From Bartonella queenslandensis (GTDB lineage: Bacteria > Pseudomonadota > Alphaproteobacteria > Rhizobiales > Rhizobiaceae): a stretch of DNA of 64,000 nt. The stretch lies in NCBI RefSeq assembly GCF_018155095.1, contig NZ_NAAI01000001.1, forward strand, positions 1 through 64,000. The letters run 5' to 3'. Below are positions 9,127 through 15,894 of the stretch, one piece after another. A program made the position numbers and the translations under genes. The stretch's first letter is position 1; every line of letters begins with the position of its first letter. The notes beneath the pieces are model-generated. The model was not told the DNA's origin, searched no databases, and saw nothing but the letters and a program-made list of their open reading frames with translations.

Positions 9127-9903
9127 TTATTTCATATAGATGTAGAGTTCACTTCGATACAAAAGTTCTAAATTTCCTCTCACTTCATATTGTTTTATGA
9201 GTGCAGTCAATTTCTGCAAATATTTTTCTCCATGGTTAGCAATAGCGCGTTGCGCTTGCGTTGAAGAGCGGCTCATGCCGATAAAAGATTCGGATGGGAT
9301 TGTCATCGTCCAATTGTGTGTATGTAAAGCAACCTTTTCAGGATTTACTTCAAGACCATCACGCATCTCTTGTAAAAAATCAAAATTACGATAATAACGG
9401 GAATAGTTAGGGCTCATTTCCTCTAATAATGACTCATAAGCGGCTAGAAATTGACTATTTTGGAAATCACGATTGTTTTGAATAACCGCCATGACACCTC
9501 CAGTGCGAAGTTGGCTTGAGACAGCGTAAAGTAACTGAGGGCGATCCATCCACTGAAACGCTTGTGCTGCAATAACAAGATCAACCTTGCCGATTTGGGG
9601 CAAGAGGCTTTCAGCTTTGCCGTGGTACCATTGTACAAAAGGAAAATTGTTTTGTCCCTTCTTAATCATATCTGTTGATACATCGATAGCATGATAGTGG
9701 TGTTCATTTCCTAGAAGTGTGACAATTCCCTCTAATGCAATGCCTGTTCCCGCTCCAACATCCACGATGGACAAATGCTTTTTATCTTTAAAAGGAAGCA
9801 GCATGGTTTTAAATAAAGTGAGGGGATAGCGTGGACGATAGCGATCATAATCATCAGCCAATCCATCAAATTTTTCACTTTTTTGTTGAATGGTTTGTAG
9901 CAT
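9127..9903 (-). CDS. Class I SAM-dependent methyltransferase
   Basis: This 258-residue protein opens with YDRYRPRYP, common in the UbiE/trans-aconitate-methyltransferase-like family. It carries SAM motif I (VDVGAGTGIALE, near residues 45-56) and a post-motif segment VIAAQAFQWMD that lines the active site. The substrate is not identifiable. The ATG at 9903 is chosen because AGGAGG lies 10 nt before it; an upstream start would add 12 residues. It is a single minus-strand gene, divergent from the MFS gene at 10525, and is separated from the MFS/ATP-grasp pair by a decayed-looking gap, so a shared pathway is possible but unproven. Confidence 0.85.
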   Translation of the reverse strand: MLQTIQQKSEKFDGLADDYDRYRPRYPLTLFKTMLLPFKDKKHLSIVDVGAGTGIALEGIVTLLGNEHHYHAIDVSTDMIKKGQNNFPFVQWYHGKAESLLPQIGKVDLVIAAQAFQWMDRPQLLYAVSSQLRTGGVMAVIQNNRDFQNSQFLAAYESLLEEMSPNYSRYYRNFDFLQEMRDGLEVNPEKVALHTHNWTMTIPSESFIGMSRSSTQAQRAIANHGEKYLQKLTALIKQYEVRGNLELLYRSELYIYMK

Positions 9904-10524
9904 GTGGTGTTGTCCTCCTCGCGAAATTGCGCTGTACAAAAAGAAGCTTTCTTTTGTCCATTATGTTAAGTATAAATTTTAAAAGAAAGTTAAATGAGAG
10001 TTGCTCTTTGATCTATTCTATAGGGTTAATATTTATATTTCTGCCTCAAATGATGTATTTTAAAAATCAATTGTTTTTTGCGCAGGTCACTCCGCGATTC
10101 TACATATTCTTCTAAAAATTTATCTCACTTCTGGTGTGATTATCACTTAAATGCCTTTTATGAGCATAAAATTTATAACCTGCTTGTGGAAATAACCAAT
10201 TTCAAATACTCTATCGTAAAAATGAGAGGACCTATTTGCTTTGTAACTGTACAGCCAAAACAGCTCATTTGTTTTACGCACTATGAGTGCTACTGGTGCC
10301 AATGTAACGCGCAATGAGAATAAAAGTATTTATGAATCTTCAATATGTTAAGATTATTTCATATGATTTTGAGAGCATATTCTTTTCATAAAAAAATGAA
10401 TCACGCTCTAACAAAATGAGGAATTTTGTTTCTTTAAATTTAATCGACTAAAGTAAGAGCTAAATATATCTTTTAAATGTGGTTATACTGCATACTGAAT
10501 GATATATGTATGAGGGAATGATTT
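9904..10524. other. Divergent intergenic region
   Basis: This 620-bp AT-rich region separates the divergent methyltransferase and MFS genes and should contain both promoters. No open frame with a credible ribosome binding site was found and no terminator or repeat stands out. Confidence 0.45.
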
Positions 10525-11736
10525 ATGTTCGTTGCAAATTTGAAAGAACGTGCTGCTCTATTCGAGAATAGAGCTTTTCTCTATTTTACCCTGAGCGGTT
10601 TGTTTGCTACGTTTGGAAACGGACTAAATTACATTGCATTATCATGGTTTGCTTATAATCAGACAAATTCAATTCGTGGTGTAGCGTTGATGATGCTTTT
10701 CCTTTGGGCACCTAGTATTATTTTTGCGCCTATTTTTGGCATATTGGCAGATAAATATAATCGTAAAATGCAGATTATTATTTCAAATCTTGTGAGAGGT
10801 TTGGTAATCGTGGGTTGGGTCATTCTTTGGCATTGGGGCATAGAAATTGATTTGATGATCTTATCTGCTCTTTTGGGTATTTTTATTTCTTTTTATATGC
10901 CATCAGCTATTCCTTTAATTCAAAGTATTGTTCCTAAAAAACAGCTCGTCAATGCAAATGCGACCATTGATATGGTTTATGAACTTGGCATGATCATAGG
11001 TATGGGCTTAAGTGGATTTATATTGTCCTACGCAGGAACAAAAGGAGCACTCCTCATAGGGGGCATATTTTTGATTATTGCTGGTTTTTTAAACCTTGTA
11101 ATGAAGGTTCCTAAAACTAAAAGATATAAAAGCCAAGATCAGCAAAATTGGTGGGAAAGTTATATATCATCACTTCATTATTTTAAACAAAATCCAACTC
11201 TTTTTATGCCTTATATCAGCCAGATGATTATTATGACTCTTTTGATGACCATCCCGGTTATTCTTGTTCCTTATATACATGAGGTCTTGCATGCGGATAG
11301 CAGGATCTTTGCAATATTTGAGGTGCTTTATTCTATGGGTGTATTAACTGGTGCGTTTTTTTCACCACTTCTTTGTACAGTTTTATCCATAAGAAAAACA
11401 TTAGCCATTTTGTTAGCTTTTATGGCGATTGGTCTCGCTATTTTGTCTTTTAACACACACATTTTTGTTGTTTTTCCTGTTTACTTTATGATTGGATTTG
11501 GACTTTCGAGTTGGGCTCTTTCGATTTCTTTATCACAACTGTCTTGTGATCCTGAATACCAAGGAAGATTGCAGGCAAGTTTTAATGGTATCTCTGGCTG
11601 CTTGATCCTCGGAGTCTATCTCATTATGGCAAGCGATAGCAGTCGCACATCACCCCAAACGATATATTTTCTTCAAAGTATCGTTGCGCTTGTTGGAATA
11701 TTCATCGTGCTATTTTATAAACATGAAAAACAATAA
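10525..11736 (+). CDS. MFS efflux transporter (EntS/MefA-like branch)
   Basis: This 403-residue integral membrane protein has about 12 hydrophobic segments. It carries the MFS loop motif between segments 2 and 3 (GILADKYNRKMQIII), with conserved Asp and Arg. The overall character is that of the MFS_3 drug/siderophore exporters. GAGGG lies about 9 nt upstream of the ATG. The substrate cannot be inferred. It is unrelated in detail to the MFS gene at 7381-8580 and stands alone, divergent from the methyltransferase gene. Confidence 0.85.
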   Translation: MFVANLKERAALFENRAFLYFTLSGLFATFGNGLNYIALSWFAYNQTNSIRGVALMMLFLWAPSIIFAPIFGILADKYNRKMQIIISNLVRGLVIVGWVILWHWGIEIDLMILSALLGIFISFYMPSAIPLIQSIVPKKQLVNANATIDMVYELGMIIGMGLSGFILSYAGTKGALLIGGIFLIIAGFLNLVMKVPKTKRYKSQDQQNWWESYISSLHYFKQNPTLFMPYISQMIIMTLLMTIPVILVPYIHEVLHADSRIFAIFEVLYSMGVLTGAFFSPLLCTVLSIRKTLAILLAFMAIGLAILSFNTHIFVVFPVYFMIGFGLSSWALSISLSQLSCDPEYQGRLQASFNGISGCLILGVYLIMASDSSRTSPQTIYFLQSIVALVGIFIVLFYKHEKQ

Positions 11737-11963
11737 ATTTCATTTAAGTATGGTAAATATACGCTATTTTATAAACATTCACGCTGCGGAATATTTTATA
11801 TCTTTCTTTTAACGAGTCAGTGAGAAAATATGAGATTTGGTGCTTTTAAATAAAACATAAGTTTATATATATGCTATAAAATTCTTGATTTTTTGATGAT
11901 GATCCAAAAGAGCTGAGGTGTTTCTTTAATTCATCTCATTTTTTTAGGAGAAAAAAACACAAC

Positions 11964-12041
11964 ATGTTAAAATTTCTCAGAAGTTTTTTTGATTTCTGTA
12001 TGGCAGAAAGTGAAGCAATCAGGCAATTTTTTATCATATAG
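11964..12041 (+). CDS. Candidate 25-residue small protein
   Basis: An ATG-initiated frame encodes 25 residues that begin with a hydrophobic/aromatic amphipathic stretch (MLKFLRSFFDFCMAESEA). TTAGGAG lies about 12 nt upstream, separated by an A-run. The gap around it (11737-12075) otherwise holds nothing. Too short to judge as coding without conservation data. Confidence 0.25.
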   Translation: MLKFLRSFFDFCMAESEAIRQFFII

Positions 12042-12075
12042 GAAGAGAGTGTAATATCACGGGGAGAATGTCGCA

Positions 12076-12345
12076 TTATTCTTGTTTTTCAAAATCCATA
12101 GGAGGAATTGTATCAATTTCATCCTCACTGGAACAAGCGTTCCTGCGGCGATGCAAGGTTTGCACAATCTCTTTTTTTAAAACAGCCTCTGTTTCACTTA
12201 AACGGTGAATGCTAAGCTCCAATTCAAGAGACAAAGCTAAATCCACACATAATTTAAGCTCCTCTCCAATATCGAAACCGCGTTGATAGTCGTCATAAAG
12301 ACCAACCAGTGTATCAGATAATTCTTTATCGCATAAAGAGGTCAT
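12076..12345 (-). CDS. Hypothetical acidic small protein
   Basis: This 89-residue protein is acidic and mostly helical in character, ending DTIPPMDFEKQE. I recognise no family. The ATG at 12345 has GGAGG 8 nt upstream and overlaps the stop codon of the preceding gene (ATGA), so it is translated as the second gene of a two-gene operon. Its acidic nature and coupling to a basic partner could fit a protein pair of the antitoxin or inhibitor kind, but no motif supports that. Confidence 0.55.
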   Translation of the reverse strand: MTSLCDKELSDTLVGLYDDYQRGFDIGEELKLCVDLALSLELELSIHRLSETEAVLKKEIVQTLHRRRNACSSEDEIDTIPPMDFEKQE

Positions 12346-12800
12346 GCTGAATTCCTCCACGTTGCGGTTTTTTGTGCAGCTTTGGTATGTTTAAGTATCA
12401 CTCCACGATCATCACCTAGGATTGCCATGTATACGAACTTCATGGTTTTGTCAATTTTCTGCAAAATACGTGTTTTAAAATCAATGTCTATTAAAGACTT
12501 TATCACTCCAAGGTTTTGGAACACTCCGTTGTAAATATGAATGGCAATGTATTTACGATAGAACTTATAGCATTTAGCATACATTGCCAAAAGGCTTCTA
12601 ATTGGTACAGAGGAGGAGTAATTTGACAGTAAACTAAACACTCTGAAATCTCTATTGCCAATCACAGCTAAATCAGTGCCATTAACATCTGCAATAAGCA
12701 AGCACGGTTTGTAAACGCTCAGCTTCTTAAGAATGTGTGATAATCTCATTTTTTGTAGAATATCGATTATTTTGCCTATTTTATATTGATTTTTAGACAT
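12342..12800 (-). CDS. Hypothetical basic protein, first gene of a coupled pair
   Basis: This 152-residue Lys/Tyr-rich protein contains a hydrophobic core (KPCLLIADVNGTDLAVIGN) with no family I can name. The ATG at 12800 is preferred (AAAAGG a few nt upstream); the open frame extends 29 codons further. Its start abuts a sequence that is repeated before the second regulator gene (near 13946), so part of this gene's 5' region was duplicated along with the regulator cassette. The downstream 89-residue gene overlaps by 4 bp. Confidence 0.5.
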   Translation of the reverse strand: MSKNQYKIGKIIDILQKMRLSHILKKLSVYKPCLLIADVNGTDLAVIGNRDFRVFSLLSNYSSSVPIRSLLAMYAKCYKFYRKYIAIHIYNGVFQNLGVIKSLIDIDFKTRILQKIDKTMKFVYMAILGDDRGVILKHTKAAQKTATWRNSA

Positions 12801-12858
12801 TGATAAACCTTTTATCTTATAAAAAAAACGACGGAAAGTGTATTTGCATATTTTGTGA
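12788..12858. repeat. Left boundary repeat of regulator cassette A
   Basis: ATTGATAAAC-CTTTTATCTTAT, then GGAAAGTG and ATTTGCATATTTTG, recur with few changes at 13943-14016 in front of cassette B. The repeat marks the upstream edge of a duplicated unit of roughly 1.1 kb that includes leader, operator and regulator gene. Confidence 0.7.
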
Positions 12859-13115
12859 TAAGATTTCAGTGGCATAGTGCACAGCATACAATGAAAAGAA
12901 CCGTATTGGGCTTTTACTACTCAAACATATGATTGTGCTTTTTGAGGGAGCAGTTGATGGAATTTTGCTCGACGGACTTACAATTGGCAATGGCAGGTGT
13001 TGTTTTTTCGTGAGAGAATGCCCAAATACTTTTGACACTGGTGGTCATTATTTGGTAGACTTTTACATGTTTTGCCTAGGGTGTATGAGAGTGAGGTATC
13101 TTTGCAAAATACTAT

Positions 13116-13232
13116 GGCGGTTGCCCTTGTGGTGTGATTGTCATAATTTTCGTTCCTGCTTAAATGGATGCTGTAACATCCATGGGTGTGGGGTTATATA
13201 TGTAAATATTTGCCCAATATGAATGGGCAGTA
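13116..13232 (+). ncRNA. Brt-like structured leader RNA, copy A
   Basis: About 115 nt is strongly conserved with 14179-14293, far more than the flanking DNA. It contains an ATGGATG/CATCCAT hairpin (13163-13183) and a TGCCCA/TGGGCA hairpin (13211-13229). It lies just upstream of an Xre-type regulator. This is the arrangement I recall for the Bartonella Brt RNAs placed in tandem with Trp regulators that affect badA in B. henselae. In this copy the first hairpin is followed by GGGTG and not a T run, so it should terminate poorly compared with copy B. The transcript ends are inferred; only the conserved core is marked. Confidence 0.6.
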
Positions 13233-13244
13233 ATAAGAGGTATA

Positions 13245-13282
13245 ATGCAAATATTGTATTAAGTCAATGCATTTTTTGCATT
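13245..13282. promoter_or_regulatory. Candidate operator for regulator A
   Basis: AATGCA and TGCATT form a perfect inverted repeat with a 5-nt spacer (13266-13282), and ATGCAAAT lies at 13245. A further ATTTGCAT occurs at 12842. The half-site is thus repeated around the start of the HTH gene, suggesting autoregulation. The equivalent sites before regulator B are different. Confidence 0.45.
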
Positions 13283-13292
13283 ATTGTGTAAT

Positions 13293-13796
13293 TTGGCAAA
13301 AAAAGAAATTGAACCCAAAACAGAACAGGCAAAACGACTACGTTTAATACGAGAAAGTTTGCTGCTTAGTAGACATCAAATAGCAACGCGTTTAGGTATT
13401 AATAAAGCTATTTATGATCACGCTGAACGAGGCACGACCTTTCCTAATGTAGAATTTTTGGTTGTTCTATCACAGAAATTAAAAGTCAATTTAAACTGGC
13501 TTGTAACCGGTGATGGCGAAATGTTTTCAGATATGGCAAAAGCGCAAGCTGCTGGTTTAAAACCGCAAGCGATTCCTGTTGGGTTGATGAAAAAGCTTGG
13601 ACATTTAGCGTATACAACTTATCATGATGCACAAATAGACATGCCTCCTGAAGATATAGTAGAACTTGCGGCAGAGCTTTACGGAAAACTGCAAGAGCTT
13701 ATTCAAAACCTCAATGATATGGAAGAAGTTGAAGCCACGATGCCACTTTTAAAACTTCATTTAAAGCGTAAAATCGAATCTGAAAAACATCTTTAA
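13293..13796 (+). CDS. Xre-family HTH regulator A (Trp-like)
   Basis: This 167-residue protein has an N-terminal helix-turn-helix of the Cro/CI type (about residues 14-70: AKRLRLIRESLLLSRHQIA through VNLNWLVTGDGEMF). Its C-terminal half is almost identical to that of regulator B (MKKLGHLAYxTYHDA onward). The start chosen is TTG at 13293 because it aligns exactly with the ATG of regulator B, giving 16-residue N-termini that match in length; TTG at 13284 is possible. No Shine-Dalgarno sequence precedes either, so translation may be weak or dependent on the leader. It lies downstream of a Brt-like leader and near the adhesin array. By analogy with B. henselae Trp proteins it could control adhesin transcription. 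Confidence 0.8.
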   Translation: MAKKEIEPKTEQAKRLRLIRESLLLSRHQIATRLGINKAIYDHAERGTTFPNVEFLVVLSQKLKVNLNWLVTGDGEMFSDMAKAQAAGLKPQAIPVGLMKKLGHLAYTTYHDAQIDMPPEDIVELAAELYGKLQELIQNLNDMEEVEATMPLLKLHLKRKIESEKHL

Positions 13797-14178
13797 CAGT
13801 AACAAAGAAAATCACTAACCTTTTCTAAGGTAAAAAATGAAAATATTTTCTGCTTTCAAAATCCAGTTTAAGAACCAATAAATTCTCATATATTTTATGA
13901 ATTCCTTTCTCTTTTTGTTTAGTACAAGATCTTAAGTTATAATAATTTTTAGAGATTGATAAACTTTTTATCTTATGTAATTAAAAAGCTATGGAAAGTG
14001 CATTTGCATATTTTGGCAAAGAGGTTCAAACGGCGTTACCGCACAGTAGGGTGATGAAACCGCAGTGAGCATTTTTGCTGTTGAGAAAAATGCAACTGCG
14101 ACTTTTAAGGCGGTATGGTAATCTTTTGTGAGTTTCGCTACGAACATATTATAACGGCGCAGCTCAGTAAAAAACCAC
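13797..14178. other. Region between the two regulator cassettes
   Basis: This region holds the duplicated left-boundary sequence (13943-14016) followed by about 160 bp that differ from cassette A. The promoter for the copy B leader probably lies here. Minus-strand open frames that cross this region are not supported as genes. Confidence 0.5.
13943..14016. repeat. Left boundary repeat of regulator cassette B
   Basis: This is the second copy of the sequence at 12788-12858. In copy A it is joined to the start of a minus-strand gene; here that gene is absent, so the duplication took only its 5' flank. Confidence 0.7.
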
Positions 14179-14293
14179 GGCGGTTGCATTTTTGGTGTAA
14201 TTGTCATAAATTTCGCTCCTGCAAATGGATGCTGGAACATCCATTTTTGTGGGGTTATGTATGTAAATTTTTGCCCAATATAAGGGGCAGTAA
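14179..14293 (+). ncRNA. Brt-like structured leader RNA, copy B
   Basis: This is the second conserved leader of about 115 nt. The first hairpin is longer here: AAATGGATG (14223-14231) pairs with CATCCATTT (14238-14246) and runs into a T run, giving a credible intrinsic terminator about 100 nt before the regulator gene. The second hairpin is TGCCC/GGGCA (14272-14289). Termination at the first hairpin would release a short RNA and keep the regulator off; readthrough would express it. That attenuation model is inference, based on structure and on the known Brt/Trp arrangement. Confidence 0.65.
14223..14250 (+). terminator. Intrinsic terminator/attenuator in leader B
   Basis: A perfect 9-bp stem with a 6-nt loop is followed by five T residues in all. 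It precedes the regulator ORF and is not at a gene end, as expected for an attenuator. Confidence 0.6.
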
Positions 14294-14304
14294 CAATGGG
14301 TATA

Positions 14305-14340
14305 TCTACAAATGAAACGTTTGTCAACCCCATTTGTAGA
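14305..14340. promoter_or_regulatory. Candidate operator for regulator B
   Basis: TCTACAAATG (14305-14314) and CATTTGTAGA (14331-14340) form a perfect 10-bp inverted repeat with a 16-nt spacer. A nested ACAAA/TTTGT pair (14308-14324) lies inside it. It sits directly before the chosen start codon, so repressor binding here would block transcription through the gene. Confidence 0.55.
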
Positions 14341-14350
14341 CATTATTGAT

Positions 14351-14866
14351 ATGACGCGACAAATAAATGCACCTAAAACGTCCTTAGCAAAACGTCTAAC
14401 AGAGGTTAGAAAGTTTGTAGGTTTGTCTCGTAATATATTTTCAGTCAAAATTGGCATTAGCATTCAAGGGCTTGGCAATTACGAACGCGGTGACAGAATT
14501 CCCGATGCGACTATTTTATCGTCATATGGAGAAAAATTTGGCGTCAATTTAAACTGGCTTGTAACGGGTAATGGCGAGATGTTTTCAGATATGGCAAAAG
14601 CGAAAGCAGCTGGTTTAAAACCGCAAACGATCCCTGTTGGACTGATGAAAAAGCTTGGACATTTAGCGTATAAAACTTATCATGATGCAAAAATAGATAT
14701 GCCTCCTGAAGATATAGCAGAACTTGCGGCAGAGCTTTACGGAAAGCTACAAGAACTTATTCAAAACCTAAACGATATGGAAGCAGTTGAAGCTACGATG
14801 CCACTTTTAAAATTACATTTAAAGCGTAAAATCGAAGTTGAGAAAACGCATCGAGAAACATTATAA
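14351..14866 (+). CDS. Xre-family HTH regulator B (Trp-like)
   Basis: This 171-residue protein has an N-terminal Cro/CI-type HTH (AKRLTEVRKFVGLSRNIFS through VNLNWLVTGNGEMF) and a C-terminal half nearly identical to regulator A. The DNA-binding part differs clearly between the two, matching their different operator palindromes. The start at ATG 14351 aligns with regulator A; an ATG at 14312 would place the start inside the operator. No Shine-Dalgarno sequence is seen. It is the last gene before the adhesin array, about 1 kb upstream of adhesin 1. A prophage CI-like repressor was considered, but no phage genes are nearby. Confidence 0.8.
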   Translation: MTRQINAPKTSLAKRLTEVRKFVGLSRNIFSVKIGISIQGLGNYERGDRIPDATILSSYGEKFGVNLNWLVTGNGEMFSDMAKAKAAGLKPQTIPVGLMKKLGHLAYKTYHDAKIDMPPEDIAELAAELYGKLQELIQNLNDMEAVEATMPLLKLHLKRKIEVEKTHRETL

Positions 14867-15894
14867 GATACAAACGAACAGCCTTTTTAAAAAATGGAAC
14901 TTTTTTTATTTTTCTACTGTATGAACAGGTTTGCAATAGAAAAATCTCACGATCTTCGAGTCTTTTTTTCAATCTGAAAAACGATAAATTATTCATTATA
15001 AATCAATATATTGCTCTGATACAGGTAAAACGGTTCATAAAAAGCATAATGGTTGATGATACAAATAAAATCTCTTCAAAAAGAAGCTAAAACCATTCTT
15101 GAAATATTTGTTGGTTGAAGGAAAAGATACGCATAACAGTGAAAAGACAATACGACTTTAATCCCATTATGGTGCTAAGGCTATATTGGGTTCCTATAGA
15201 GGATAACAGACATATAAGAGAGAAGAACGAAAAACCATTTATAGCGCACTTTTATCTTTTTATAAAGACGATGCAATGAGCACGTTGAAACTTTTTATAA
15301 AACGCGCCTCATTATATTAGGAAATATATTTTCCAAAGATACACGTCCTGATGAGAGCATGTTATTGCATAATAAAGATCGCATAGCAAAAAAAGAGGTT
15401 ATGATGATCATCATTATCCATGAGATTATGCTGTAAGTTAAAAATGCTAAAAGTTAAAAAAATCATAAAAATGTGTGTTTATAAGAACAGCTCTTTCATT
15501 AAGAAGTATTTTTGCAAATTGATAAAAAATTATTTTTTATACTCTTGCCATTCTGCTTCTGCGCTTTATTTGAAAGGTAGAATTGCTCTTTAGTGAAGCT
15601 ATTTTTGTTAAGAGATAAATCGCAGTATTTTTGAATGGAGATGACGGTATATTTTCAAAGACTTGTGTTTTTATTTATTTTTTAGCTTGAATCCCTCTAG
15701 CTAAAAGGGTTGGGGACTTTTCTAGATTCGATGTTGTTACAAAGATTTTAGAGCGATGCCGTAATAAATAGCGGTATCGTGAGGGGAGGGTTTTGTCTTG
15801 ATCTATTGGTTTTTGAGGTGCGCGAACTCTAAGGGTTTTGCCATGTGTTCTTTGCGCGTTGTGATGATATTGAGCTCTGTTGGAGGAGGTTCTT
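14867..15894. other. Upstream region of adhesin 1
   Basis: This 1-kb region has no supported gene. One reading frame from 15081 to 15320 looks protein-like but has two internal stops (15159, 15204), so it may be a decayed gene. A hairpin of 8 bp (CGATGCCG/CGGTATCG, 15754-15779) lies in the probable leader of adhesin 1. A short frame starting at ATG 15843 overlaps the adhesin start out of frame. The leader motif found before adhesins 2-4 is not clearly present here. Confidence 0.4.

Noticed and set aside
12929-13222. Plus-strand open frame across the copy A leader
   Set aside because: Cysteine- and glycine-rich translation with no family likeness. The DNA conservation with copy B follows hairpins, not codons.
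13989-14463. Minus-strand open frames across the copy B leader
   Set aside because: They run through a conserved RNA-like leader and an operator palindrome, have no ribosome binding site, and are not conserved as protein in copy A.
13293-14866. Remnant prophage immunity region
   Set aside because: The regulators look CI-like, but no integrase, terminase, structural or lysis genes occur nearby, and the leader RNAs fit the Bartonella Brt/Trp pattern better.
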